Assembly (NCBI GenBank): GCA_029777145.1
Contig: JAKOSS010000114.1
Coordinates: 1 to 15,133 of the forward strand
Length of the DNA: 15,133 bases
Direction: 5' to 3'
DNA from: Acidobacteriota bacterium
Lineage (GTDB): Bacteria > Acidobacteriota > Blastocatellia > Pyrinomonadales > Pyrinomonadaceae
Every line of letters begins with the position of its first letter. Position 1 is the first letter of the stretch. The notes below the pieces were generated by a model, which was not told the origin of the DNA, made no database searches, and worked only from the letters and a program-made list of their open reading frames with translations. The translations under genes were made by a program, and so were the position numbers. Positions 1 through 8,266 of the stretch are shown piece after piece.

Positions 1-257
1 CGACGCGAGATCTGATGCAGCGTCCGGGCAAAAACAGGGGGGCCGTCGACCGTCCTTGACTCGTACCTGATGCAGACGCGCCCGTCGGACTTGCGGATCA
101 GGCGCATCGCCTCCCGCCGCGTCATTTCCGAAATGTTGGTGACGTTCAGCGCGCAATGACTGCAAAAGCGCACCTGATCGTTTCCGGTCATTCCATTCCA
201 ATCCTCGTGGCAAGGCTCGCTTACCGAAATCCGTTTGCCGTTGTACTTCTTCTTCAT
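1..257 (-). CDS. Cys-motif protein, 5' part only (runs off left edge)
   Basis: About 85 residues are visible from the ATG at 257; the reading frame stays open to base 1, so the C-terminal part is missing. An AGGAGA Shine-Dalgarno lies 4 bases upstream of the ATG and supports this start. The visible protein has a PCHEDW stretch (Cys15, His16), then FCSHC (Cys33, Cys36), then a VC near residue 65. This CHxxW...FCxxC...VC pattern resembles a cytoplasmic N-terminal segment, probably metal-binding, that I recall at the start of some Bacteroidota and Acidobacteriota proteins whose C-terminal part is a carboxypeptidase-regulatory-like or TonB-like domain. That C-terminal part is not in the window, so no function is assigned. 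No signal peptide is seen in the visible part. It is divergently oriented from the Omp85 gene. Confidence 0.7.
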   Translation of the reverse strand, partial: MKKKYNGKRISVSEPCHEDWNGMTGNDQVRFCSHCALNVTNISEMTRREAMRLIRKSDGRVCIRYESRTVDGPPVFARTLHQISR

Positions 258-557
258 ACCTTCTCCTGAACGCACTTCGACCGTCGTCCTTGCGTCCGCA
301 AGAACCGTCAGGTAATTCAAATTTGCCAAATTGATCGACGCGCGGCACAAGCTCGCGCCAAAGACTAACCAGTTACAACCCCTTGATGCGTGACGAATTC
401 CGATTGGTTGCAGGAGCCGTCCGAATTTCTTCCCGGCAAACGAAAGAATTCGTTTTGGAATCGGATTTTGCTAGACTGTATGAGCTCTCCGAATTTGAGG
501 ATTTTGAACCGCGGCACGGCCCCGGGCATCGGTTCGCATGTCGAAAGTTGAAGACGA
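258..557. other. Intergenic region between divergent genes
   Basis: This 300-base gap separates the Cys-motif gene (minus) and the Omp85 gene (plus), so it must hold promoters for both. No convincing -35/-10 pair was found. The best plus-strand -10-like hexamer is TAGACT at 472-477, with only a poor -35 (TTCGTT at 449-454) 17 bases upstream. A 14-base inverted repeat with 6-base arms (CTTGCG/CGCAAG, 2-base centre) lies at 289-302, about 30 bases upstream of the Cys-motif start codon; it could be a small operator or chance. An open frame covering 383-673 on plus overlaps the Omp85 start and has no recognisable content. Confidence 0.4.
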
Positions 558-3500
558 ATGGCGCCACCGCGAGCTGGAAAAATCTACCCGCACCCGAAGT
601 TGTTTGGCCTCGCCGCGGCGCTGACCGTTCTGCTTGCCTTCGGACTTCCGGCACTCGCCCAACAGGAATTTGAGAAGAAGAAGATCGCCGATCCGATCGA
701 GGTTACGTTCGAGGGAAACGACCGCGACCTGTCGGCCGCCGAGCAATACCGTTTGATCGCCCGCGGCGCCGTCGGAACGGAATTTTCGGCAGTCAAGGTA
801 CGCGAGGCGATCCAGAGGGTTTACGATACGGGCCGTGTCGCGTCCGTTAGTGTGGAAGCCGAGCCGGGTGCGGGAGATACGGTGAGGCTGCGATTCGTGA
901 TCAAGCGCAAAACGCAGGCAAGCTCGGTTTCCGTGAAACTCGGGAAGTACACCGGCGAACCTGTTTCCGAAGACGAATTGCTTTTCAAACTCAACCTTCT
1001 CGCTCCCGGAACGGCGGTGAGCGAACAGGTCTTGCAGTCGAACGCCAACACGATCCTCGAGTATCTTCGCGATCGCGGCTATTACAATTCCGAGGTCAAA
1101 TATACCCAGACACCGCTCGCGAACGACAGCCAGGTAACCGTCCGCTTTGACGTCACGCCGAACGCCCAGGCGAAGGTCGGCGCGTTCAATATCGAGATCG
1201 ACGGTTTTGATCCGGCGAAGATCCGTCCAAAGCTTCAGCTCAACGAGAAAGGAGCGTTGTTCTCGCGTGAAAAACTTTTGAACGACGTCGAACGGATCAA
1301 GAAAGCGTTGCGTGAGGAGGAACGCTACGCGCCCGAACTGAGCGAACCTCGGGTCGTCTTCGACTCGGACACCAACTCGATCGAAGTCACGTTGAGCGGC
1401 AAGGTCGGCCCGGCGGTGAAGGTCGAGATCGATGCCGCGAAAGAAAAGGTCGGCAGCGGAACGCAGGCGAAACTCCTGCCGATCCTCAGGGAAGGAAGCA
1501 TCGATTACTCGGCGATCGTCGAGGGCGAACGACGACTCGAGAACTACTTTCAGGAACAAGGATATTTCTTCGCCGACGTCACGCCTGTTTGCTCGGTCGA
1601 TCCGGCGTTTGCCGAAGGCGACGCGAGCTTCACGGAGAACGGAACCGAAATGCTCTGTTCGGCCCTTGCGGGAGCCGAACTGCAGGGCCGCACGGTCGAC
1701 ATCAAGTACATGGCCGACCTGAACCGTCAGTTCAAACTCGTCGACATCCGCATCGCCGGAACGAATCTGCTGCCGGTCGACGAGGTTAAGACGGTACTTG
1801 AGTCGCAGGAAGCCTCGGCACTCGGCGTCATTCCGTACCTGGGTTATGGCCGCGGTTACACGAGCACGGAACTTTTGCGGGAAGACCGCGACACGATCCA
1901 GTCCCTGATGCGCGAGTTGGGGTACCGCTCGGCGACGGTGACCGTCCGCCAGGGCGTTTCTCCGAACGGCGAGGACCTGATCATCACGTTCGTGGTGAAC
2001 GAGGGCCGGCCGACACGAATCGACGAAGTTCAGATCATCGGAAATTCCGCGTTTTCGGAGTCGGAACTCAAGACCAAACTGCCGAACCTCATCGGACAGA
2101 ACTACTCGCGCGCGCGAATTCGCAACGGCGTCAAAAAGCTCGTCGAGTTTTACTCGAATCAGGGCTTTTACGAAGCCGGGATCAACTTCGAGATCGAGGA
2201 AAAATCGTCGGACGAAAGCGAGGACCGCATCAAGGTCATTTACCGGATCGGCAACGAAGGCAAAAAAGTCCTCATCAGCCGGATCCTGATCAGCGGAAAC
2301 GACCGGACGTCGCGCGACGCGATCCTCCGGGCGATGAATCTCGAGGCCGGCAACATACTTCGTTCCGCCGACATTTTTGCAAGTGAACAGAATCTGTACG
2401 CGACCGATGCTTTCAAACGGGTCGAGATCAAGACCGAGCCCGCCGGCGAAGCGCCTGACGGCAACCGTCTGATGGACGTGCTGGTGAACGTCGAGGAGCA
2501 GGCACCGCGGCTCATTACCTACGGAGGCGGTTTCTCAACCGATTCGGGACCGTTCGGTTCGTTCGACATCAGGCATTACAACCTGTTCGGAAAATTGCAG
2601 CAGGGCGGCGCGCGGATCCGTATCAGCCGGCTCCAGCAGATCGTCCAGTTCGACTATGTGAATCCGCGATTCATGGGCGACGGCAAGACCGAGGATAATG
2701 TCAAACGGTTCTCGCCGCTCACCTTTACCGCGCAGTACCAGCGCGATTCGACGGTCACCCGTTTTTTCCGGTCGGCGTTCGACAAGGGAACTTTCGGGAT
2801 CGTTCAGCGGATCGACGCGAACGGAAATCCGATCGACGAGTTCGGAAACAACGTCAGCGATCCGACGATCAATCGTCTGACACTGACCGCGGAAAGCAGC
2901 CGGACCCTTAACGCGAAGGAGCGCAGCCTGATCTTTTTCCGGTACCGCTTCGAGGACGTGCGGCTGTATAACGTCGACAGTCTTCTGATCAAGGATCTGC
3001 TGCTTCCGGACGCCAAGATTCGGATCTCGGGATTCGGCGCGACGTACGTCCGCGACACGCGCGAAAACTGCAATAACCGCTCTTCGGTTCTCGAGATAAT
3101 CTCAAAGGGCGAACCGGGCGAACCCTGCCGATATAATCCGGGCGATCCGACGAAAGGCGAGTACGTCACGGCGGAATACAACATCAGCATGCCGTTTCTC
3201 GGTGCGAACATCGGATTCCAGAAGTTCCAGGCATCGTATTACCGGTTCTACACCCTGAAATTTCTGAAGAACACGACGCTCGCCGGGCGTGCCGTTCTCG
3301 GATTGGCGAACGTCTTCTCAAAACGAACGCGATTCAATTCGGTTCAGTTTCCCGATCTCAACGGCATTCTTCCGATCAGCGAACGATTCTTCGCCGGCGG
3401 ATCGACGTCGATCCGCGGGTTCGACTTCGAATCGGCCGGGCCGCGCGTCGTCATCGTTCCGCAAGGCACCTTCCGCGATCAGACCGGACAGATCGTGACG

Positions 3501-3875
3501 CTCAACCCGTTCACCGTGCCGTTCGGTGGAAACGCGCTCGCGATCGTCAACCTCGAGGCTCGCATCCCGCTCAGCAAATCCGTTCGCGCGGTACCTTTCT
3601 ACGACGGCGGGAACGTCTTCCGGCGTGTCGGGGACATATTCAATCCGCCGGACGTTACGCCCGGTGACGAGTTCCGGCAGAATCTTCGTGCGATCTGGAC
3701 CCACACCGTCGGGATCGGTTTCCGCATCAAGACGCCGGTCGGCGGCGAATTCGGTTTCGATTACGGCTATCTTTTCAATCCGCCGCGGTTCCTGATCCCG
3801 CAGCAAAATGCCCCCAGCGCCGTCTATCAGGTGCGCCAGGGGCAGATCCATTTCAGATTTTCACAAGCCTTTTAG
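558..3875 (+). CDS. Omp85-family outer-membrane protein (BamA/TamA-like), multi-POTRA
   Basis: 1105 residues. An in-frame TGA at 549-551 makes 558 the first possible start. Residues 1-34 look like a signal peptide (hydrophobic core about 15-30, cleavage after ALA34). The periplasmic part holds about seven POTRA-like units, near residues 46-118, 120-203, 205-287, 288-385, 391-483, 485-567 and 569-647. These show the typical repeated aromatic turns such as DRGYYNSEV, ELGYRSATV and NQGFYEAGI. From about 652 to the end is the beta-barrel, with the conserved GGSTSIRGF element (RGF at 953-955) that binds inside the barrel in this superfamily, and a C-terminal strand ending in Phe (HFRFSQAF). Omp85 proteins fold and insert, or export, outer-membrane proteins; BamA usually has five POTRAs and TamA three, so this one is long. 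Cys345/Cys367 and Cys838/Cys857 could form disulfides. No skp, lpxD or tamB neighbour is present, so I do not choose between bamA and tamA. Family assignment is secure; exact substrate is inference. Confidence 0.93.
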   Translation: MAPPRAGKIYPHPKLFGLAAALTVLLAFGLPALAQQEFEKKKIADPIEVTFEGNDRDLSAAEQYRLIARGAVGTEFSAVKVREAIQRVYDTGRVASVSVEAEPGAGDTVRLRFVIKRKTQASSVSVKLGKYTGEPVSEDELLFKLNLLAPGTAVSEQVLQSNANTILEYLRDRGYYNSEVKYTQTPLANDSQVTVRFDVTPNAQAKVGAFNIEIDGFDPAKIRPKLQLNEKGALFSREKLLNDVERIKKALREEERYAPELSEPRVVFDSDTNSIEVTLSGKVGPAVKVEIDAAKEKVGSGTQAKLLPILREGSIDYSAIVEGERRLENYFQEQGYFFADVTPVCSVDPAFAEGDASFTENGTEMLCSALAGAELQGRTVDIKYMADLNRQFKLVDIRIAGTNLLPVDEVKTVLESQEASALGVIPYLGYGRGYTSTELLREDRDTIQSLMRELGYRSATVTVRQGVSPNGEDLIITFVVNEGRPTRIDEVQIIGNSAFSESELKTKLPNLIGQNYSRARIRNGVKKLVEFYSNQGFYEAGINFEIEEKSSDESEDRIKVIYRIGNEGKKVLISRILISGNDRTSRDAILRAMNLEAGNILRSADIFASEQNLYATDAFKRVEIKTEPAGEAPDGNRLMDVLVNVEEQAPRLITYGGGFSTDSGPFGSFDIRHYNLFGKLQQGGARIRISRLQQIVQFDYVNPRFMGDGKTEDNVKRFSPLTFTAQYQRDSTVTRFFRSAFDKGTFGIVQRIDANGNPIDEFGNNVSDPTINRLTLTAESSRTLNAKERSLIFFRYRFEDVRLYNVDSLLIKDLLLPDAKIRISGFGATYVRDTRENCNNRSSVLEIISKGEPGEPCRYNPGDPTKGEYVTAEYNISMPFLGANIGFQKFQASYYRFYTLKFLKNTTLAGRAVLGLANVFSKRTRFNSVQFPDLNGILPISERFFAGGSTSIRGFDFESAGPRVVIVPQGTFRDQTGQIVTLNPFTVPFGGNALAIVNLEARIPLSKSVRAVPFYDGGNVFRRVGDIFNPPDVTPGDEFRQNLRAIWTHTVGIGFRIKTPVGGEFGFDYGYLFNPPRFLIPQQNAPSAVYQVRQGQIHFRFSQAF

Positions 3876-6595
3876 TTGATCGCGTTCGAGACGATATGGC
3901 TTTCGTCCAGCTCGACCAGAAAACTCTCGTCGGTGACTTCGACCGTCTCCACGATCAGGTTCTCGGGTTCGAGCCTGACGGTTTCCGGCTGTTTCGCACG
4001 TGCTGGCGGCGTCGCCGGTTGCGCCCGTTGCGGTTGTTGCGGAGCACTCTTCTCGAGTTCTTTCGGCTGCATTTCGACCGTCTGCTTCGCCTTAATCGCG
4101 GCGGATCTCAGTCGCTTGCGCCGGATCTTGACCTCGTACATTGCCTTGTCGGCGTTGATCAGCAATTGATCGAGCACCTTTCCGCCGCTTGGATACGTGG
4201 CCGCGCCGACGCTGATACCGACGCGCGCGAACCGGCCGTCGCCGATCGGAAGGACGAAGTTTGACACCGCCTTCTCGATGCGCTGGCAGAGTTCATTGAC
4301 GGAACGGTCGTCGGTTTCAGGAATGATCGCGACGAACTCGTCGCCCGCGTACCGCGCAAGGAAATCGTAGTCGCGAAGCTGTCCGCGCATGACCTTCGAG
4401 ATCTCCTTGAGGAGCTTGTCGCCGACCTTGTGGCCGAAAGTATCGTTGACCGCCTTGAATCCGTCGAGGTCGAGCATGAGAAGCTGAAACTTCGAGTCGT
4501 TGCGGTCGGCGCGGGCCGATTCCTTTTCAAACTGGATCTGCAGGCTGCGCGCGTTCGGAAGACCGGTCATCGGATCGGTCAGCGCGCGGGATTCGGTCTC
4601 CGCGTGATTGATCGACTTGAAGATCGCGTCGGCGGCGATGCGTGAAACCGTCTCGAGCAAGCGCAGGTGTTCGTCTTCGTACTCGGCGATCGTGCACGAA
4701 TAGATCGAGACCGCGCCGAGGAGTTTTTCCTTGGCGATCAGCGGGAGCGACGCCATTGCCGAATAGTCCTTCTTCAAAGTGACCTGGCTCAACGAGAAAT
4801 CGAGATTCGGAACGTTCGACGCGACGGCCTGCCGCTTCTTCAGCGCGAACCCGGTTCCGCCCTCGCCGGATTTGACGTAAGCGCGCTTGAGTTCAGCGTC
4901 GTTGACGCCTTCGGTATAAACGGCCTGAGCCTCGTCCGTCAGTTCGTTGTGCTGGTAGATGACGCACGTATCAAACGGAACAAGTTCCCTTATCTTTTGT
5001 GCGAACAGCGTGTAGATGTTCTCGATCGAGAGCGACGAACTGAAGGTCCTCGCGAGCTCGTAAAGCGTGAATACCTCGCGGTTGGCGCGTTTGATCTGCT
5101 CGATGTAGCTGCGGTTCTCTTCCTCCGGCGTTCCGGCCGATTCGACCGAAACCACGTCCGAATCATAGTCGAGATTCCTGGCCGAGATCAGTTCTTCGAA
5201 CTGCGTCAGATTGCGGCAGAAAACGTCGACGATCGTCGGGTCGAACTGCGAACCGGCGCCGTTGACCAAGAACCTTCTCGCTTCCTCTCTTGATACCGCG
5301 GCGCGATACGGCCGGGCGCCGCGAAGCGTGTCGTAGGCGTCGGCGACCGAAAGAATTCTCGCGGTCAGCGGTATCGTTTTCGCCTTCAATCCGTCGGGAT
5401 AGCCCGTTCCGTCCCAACTTTCGTGATGATGACGGATCGTCGGGATCACCGGATTGCTGAATCCGATCGACTCAAGGATCGACGCGCCGACCGAAGCATG
5501 GATCTTGATCTTCTCCATTTCGGCCGGTGTCAACCGACCGGGTTTATTGAGAATATGGTCCGGGACGGCGAGTTTGCCGATGTCATGAAGCAACGCTCCG
5601 GTACGCAGCGCCTGAATCTCGTCATCCGGCAGCCCGAGACTCTCGCCGATTCCGACCGCGTAAATCTGCGTCCGCAAGACGTGTCCGCGGCCGACCTGGT
5701 CGCGCGCGTCGATCGCCGTCGCCAGCGCCTCGACCGTCGCGAGGTGAATTCTGCTCGCTTCTCCGATCTCCCTCACCTTCTGTTCGAGCCGGTCATGATG
5801 GATGCGGTAGGCGAGGTGTCCGACGACGGCCACGGCCAGCATCACCCAACCGAAGGCAAGTCCAAAGAAGACGAGGACGAAGTTGAGAAGGAGTGTCGCC
5901 GCGAGACTCACAAAATACGGGACCGTTGTCCGGACGAACTGCGCCCTGACCGTCTCGTAGATCGCTTCCTTGCCCTTCACGAAGGCGTAAAGAATGTTGA
6001 AGAATCGGGTGACGCCGAAGTGAACGACTGCGGCGACCGCCAGCAACACTGCCATGACGGGGGTTGCGATCGGCGCGTCGCTTGGAAATCCGACGTCGGC
6101 TCCGGCGATACGAGAGACAGCGATCGTGAAGACGAGTGCCGACGCGAGTCCGGCAACGATATTGTTGAAAACGCTGAAGAGCCAATCGAATCGGTCCTTG
6201 TCCGTAAAGTTCAGTCGCGCCAGCGACGCGGCCCCAGACAGCAGAACGGCTCCCGGAACTCCGAGCCAGATCATGCCGAAAAGAACCGTCAACTCCTTCG
6301 CCGAATATGTGATGCCGGACCTCGAGATCGTCGCCTGGTGCTGGTTGACCAGAGCCGAGATCGCGAGCGCGACCGCAAAATTCGCCAATTTCTGTCCCGG
6401 GAAATCGATGATCTCGTAAACGGCCAGTCCGCACGCGGCGGCGCTTGCCATCAGCATCAATCCCCAGAAGAGGTTGGTCGGCAGATTTGTCGTCGATCCT
6501 TCTTTTGGCATCATTTGTTTCCCTTCGGCAATTTCCCGCGGCGGGCGAGGTCTGTCAGGCCGGCGAAAATCCAACCTTTCTAATTCATTTTCCAT
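3872..6595 (-). CDS. Membrane HD-GYP / GAF / GGDEF cyclic-di-GMP protein
   Basis: 907 residues. Six or seven hydrophobic membrane segments lie between about 41 and 263. An HD-GYP phosphodiesterase domain follows (about 285-465) with HDIGK (His337-Asp338), HHHESWDGTGYP (GYP 398-400) and DAYDTL. A GAF sensor domain spans about 520-660. A diguanylate cyclase domain (about 672-828) has the signature as AGDEF (750-754) with an RDYD inhibitory-site motif at 741-744 in the usual position. A low-complexity Pro/Gln/Glu tail runs from about 840. HD-GYP domains hydrolyse c-di-GMP and GGDEF domains make it, so both activities may be present; which one dominates cannot be read from sequence. Start: the ATG at 6595 has no clear Shine-Dalgarno, whereas the ATG at 6514 (residue 28) has GAAGGG 6 bases upstream, and the codons between have lower GC3, so the shorter form is quite possible. 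The gene ends inside the last codons of the convergent Omp85 gene. Confidence 0.93.
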   Translation of the reverse strand: MENELERLDFRRPDRPRPPREIAEGKQMMPKEGSTTNLPTNLFWGLMLMASAAACGLAVYEIIDFPGQKLANFAVALAISALVNQHQATISRSGITYSAKELTVLFGMIWLGVPGAVLLSGAASLARLNFTDKDRFDWLFSVFNNIVAGLASALVFTIAVSRIAGADVGFPSDAPIATPVMAVLLAVAAVVHFGVTRFFNILYAFVKGKEAIYETVRAQFVRTTVPYFVSLAATLLLNFVLVFFGLAFGWVMLAVAVVGHLAYRIHHDRLEQKVREIGEASRIHLATVEALATAIDARDQVGRGHVLRTQIYAVGIGESLGLPDDEIQALRTGALLHDIGKLAVPDHILNKPGRLTPAEMEKIKIHASVGASILESIGFSNPVIPTIRHHHESWDGTGYPDGLKAKTIPLTARILSVADAYDTLRGARPYRAAVSREEARRFLVNGAGSQFDPTIVDVFCRNLTQFEELISARNLDYDSDVVSVESAGTPEEENRSYIEQIKRANREVFTLYELARTFSSSLSIENIYTLFAQKIRELVPFDTCVIYQHNELTDEAQAVYTEGVNDAELKRAYVKSGEGGTGFALKKRQAVASNVPNLDFSLSQVTLKKDYSAMASLPLIAKEKLLGAVSIYSCTIAEYEDEHLRLLETVSRIAADAIFKSINHAETESRALTDPMTGLPNARSLQIQFEKESARADRNDSKFQLLMLDLDGFKAVNDTFGHKVGDKLLKEISKVMRGQLRDYDFLARYAGDEFVAIIPETDDRSVNELCQRIEKAVSNFVLPIGDGRFARVGISVGAATYPSGGKVLDQLLINADKAMYEVKIRRKRLRSAAIKAKQTVEMQPKELEKSAPQQPQRAQPATPPARAKQPETVRLEPENLIVETVEVTDESFLVELDESHIVSNAIN

Positions 6596-6861
6596 ACCAA
6601 TCGGCCAAGTACTTTTCCGGCAACACTTACGCTTTTTTTCGTAGGTTTTTGTCGGTCACAATGAACGATACGTTGATCGATTGGCATCAAAATGAACGGG
6701 GCGACGACGGCATCCGTCGTGAACGCGGGGCATTTCGAGGGTTAAAATCAAATCCCGATTACGATAAAATTGCTTTGCATCGGAGCGTGAGAATTGTTGC
6801 TGCAGGGGTTCGGCGCATCCCTAAGTCTCAATTCTACAACGAATAGTGAGATTCTGACAAT
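6596..6861. other. Intergenic region between divergent genes
   Basis: 266 bases between the c-di-GMP gene (minus) and the VWA gene (plus); both promoters should be here but I see no strong -35/-10 pair. A short inverted repeat (ACGACG/CGTCGT, 5-base loop) lies around 6703-6719. A 61-codon plus-strand frame from ATG 6661 has no Shine-Dalgarno and no recognisable features; I do not call it a gene. Confidence 0.4.
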
Positions 6862-7845
6862 ATGTTTTTTGGACCGCGAAAATCGACATTTGGACTGTTT
6901 CCGACGCGCTTGATCCATTTGTTTATTGTCATTTTCGCTGTCGCCGGCGTCTCTCGGGCGCAGTCAGGCGACGATACAATCAGGGTCGAGACCGAGCTGA
7001 CGGCCGTTGAGGTGACTGTCACGGATTCGGACGGAAGGCCCGTGCGCGGTCTGACGTCGAAGGATTTCAAGCTGTTCGAGGACGGCCGTCCGACCGATGT
7101 TTCGTTCTTTCAACCGGTGCTGCGCGAATCGGGAAACCGGCCGCTCTCGGTCGTTTTTCTACTCGACGTTTCCGGCAGCATGACCGTCGAAGAACTCGGG
7201 GTACTGCGCGACGCGTTGCGGCAATTCGTCGGACGGCTGGCCAATTCGGAATCCTATTTTGCGTTGATGACGTTTGGAATGGAGGTCAAAACGCTGCAGG
7301 AATTCACGAACCGACCGGAAAAGCTCGAGAAATCATACGCCAAATTGGTTCGGGCCGACGATGGGTTGTCGACCCACGCATACGATGCGGTCGACACGGC
7401 CGTGCGATTGCTGAGCCGGAAGTCGCCGAAATCGATCCGCGGACGCTTTCCGCGTCGGGCGATCATTTTGGTCACCGACGGTTTTCCCGTCGGCGACACG
7501 GTGACGCCGGCAACTGTGATCGAACGGGCGAATGACGCCGAGACTTCGGTGTATTCCGTGATCCTTCCGTCGTTTTCGCGATTGCAAGGCAAAAAGAAGC
7601 CTTTGCCGACGCTTCTCGAGACGAGCGGACTGATCGAGCGGACGGGCGGAAAATCGTTCTACGCGACGGATCGAAATTTCGAAGAATTGTTCGAGAGTCT
7701 GGCGGTTGAGATCACTTCGTCGTACGTCCTGGCGTTCTACCCGGCATCCGGGCCCGACGGCGGATCGCATGAGATACGGGTGGAAGCTCCCCCCGGAATG
7801 AAGATCGTGCAGAACAGAACTCGCTACAAGCGAATCGGGAAATGA
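6862..7845 (+). CDS. Secreted VWA-domain protein (Acidobacterial VWFA-related family)
   Basis: 327 residues. The N-terminus has a basic stretch and a hydrophobic core (about 16-30) ending SRA-Q, a likely signal peptide cleaved after residue 33. A short beta-rich segment follows, with VTDSDGRPVRGLTSKDFKLF (51-72), typical of the Acidobacterial VWFA-related family, in which this segment precedes a von Willebrand factor A domain. The MIDAS metal site is visible as DVSGSM (Asp102, Ser104, Ser106), with a candidate Thr around 171 and TDG at 205-207. The protein probably acts outside the cytoplasmic membrane, binding a protein partner or matrix through a divalent metal; the partner is unknown. Many paralogues per genome are usual in this phylum (family knowledge). 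No strong Shine-Dalgarno is seen, but this is the first Met of the frame with a good signal peptide. It ends 3 bases from the convergent zinc-ribbon gene. Confidence 0.9.
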   Translation: MFFGPRKSTFGLFPTRLIHLFIVIFAVAGVSRAQSGDDTIRVETELTAVEVTVTDSDGRPVRGLTSKDFKLFEDGRPTDVSFFQPVLRESGNRPLSVVFLLDVSGSMTVEELGVLRDALRQFVGRLANSESYFALMTFGMEVKTLQEFTNRPEKLEKSYAKLVRADDGLSTHAYDAVDTAVRLLSRKSPKSIRGRFPRRAIILVTDGFPVGDTVTPATVIERANDAETSVYSVILPSFSRLQGKKKPLPTLLETSGLIERTGGKSFYATDRNFEELFESLAVEITSSYVLAFYPASGPDGGSHEIRVEAPPGMKIVQNRTRYKRIGK

Positions 7846-7848
7846 CGT

Positions 7849-8061
7849 TCAATAGCGGTCGTCGTCGTATTCGTACGAGTCACCGTCATAGTCGTCGTAG
7901 TCGTCAGATTTTTCTTCCTGATACAGGTCCAATTCAACCGGATCGAGGCCGACCACTTCGAGATCGGACCCGCATTCGTCACACGTCACAACATCGCCTT
8001 GCTCCGAGTCCGCATCGACGTAAACTTCTTCATCACATTCAGGGCAAATTGCAGTCGGCAT
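7849..8061 (-). CDS. LysW-like mini zinc-ribbon protein with acidic Asp/Tyr tail
   Basis: 70 residues. The first half is a four-cysteine zinc ribbon: CPEC at 6-9 and CDEC at 27-30, followed by GSDLEVVGLDPVEL. This matches the layout of LysW, the small carrier to whose C-terminal Glu the alpha-amino group of aminoadipate (or glutamate) is attached in lysine/arginine biosynthesis. The C-terminus here is different. In place of the family's EDWGE ending it has a tail of about 20 residues made almost only of Asp, Tyr, Glu and Ser, ending in Arg-Tyr. It therefore cannot serve as the usual carrier; it may be a zinc-binding or partner-binding paralogue. No lysX or other carrier-pathway gene is nearby. 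An in-frame TTG at 8076 would add five residues, but the ATG at 8061 has a well placed GGAG and is preferred. Function is not known. Confidence 0.8.
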   Translation of the reverse strand: MPTAICPECDEEVYVDADSEQGDVVTCDECGSDLEVVGLDPVELDLYQEEKSDDYDDYDGDSYEYDDDRY

Positions 8062-8070
8062 CGTTGATTT

Positions 8071-8074
8071 CTCC
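8071..8074 (-). promoter_or_regulatory. Ribosome binding site deciding the zinc-ribbon start
   Basis: On the minus strand this reads GGAG, 9 bases before the ATG at 8061. It overlaps what would be the second codon of the longer TTG-initiated version, which argues for the shorter protein. Confidence 0.6.
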
Positions 8075-8103
8075 AAAGGGACGACCGGTCAACAAATCGT
8101 AAA

Positions 8104-8130
8104 GCTATACCTGTCAATAAGTTATCTCAA
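8104..8130 (-). promoter_or_regulatory. Candidate promoter for the zinc-ribbon gene
   Basis: Minus strand: TTGAGA (8130-8125) and TATAGC (8109-8104) with a 15-base spacer, which is short. A perfect TTGACA also lies at 8117-8112, but no good -10 sits 16-18 bases after it. The position, about 40-70 bases upstream of the start codon, is suitable. Weak call. Confidence 0.25.
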
Positions 8131-8196
8131 CTACAGGCGTACCTGACGACGCTCGCATCGTGAGCGCCTCGGTCCGGGTTTTGAATAGTTTTCAAT

Positions 8197-8227
8197 TTGT
8201 TTTCAGGTGATAATTATTAGATATTAT
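8197..8227 (+). promoter_or_regulatory. Candidate AT-rich promoter for the PfkB kinase gene
   Basis: A strongly AT-rich tract (about 8180-8260) precedes the kinase. TTGTTT (8197-8202) and TATTAT (8222-8227) are 19 bases apart. This AT-rich composition is also why the longer GTG start at 8207 for the kinase is not believed. Confidence 0.25.
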
Positions 8228-8266
8228 TCATTGATTTTTTCAAATTTCAAATCCGTTCGGCGAAAA

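Noticed and set aside
471..1559. 362-codon minus-strand open frame opposite the Omp85 gene
   Set aside because: Antisense shadow; composition is biased and the plus strand encodes a clear signal peptide and POTRA repeats.
5423..6583. 386-codon plus-strand open frame opposite the HD-GYP/GGDEF gene
   Set aside because: Antisense shadow in high-GC DNA; Arg/Asp-rich with no domain, while the minus strand encodes clear motifs.
6661..6846. 61-codon small frame between the c-di-GMP and VWA genes
   Set aside because: No Shine-Dalgarno, no recognisable composition or motif; probably promoter/leader DNA.
8207..8266. Longer GTG-initiated start for the PfkB kinase
   Set aside because: The extra 20 codons are AT-rich, promoter-like sequence and add residues not expected before the family's first strand.
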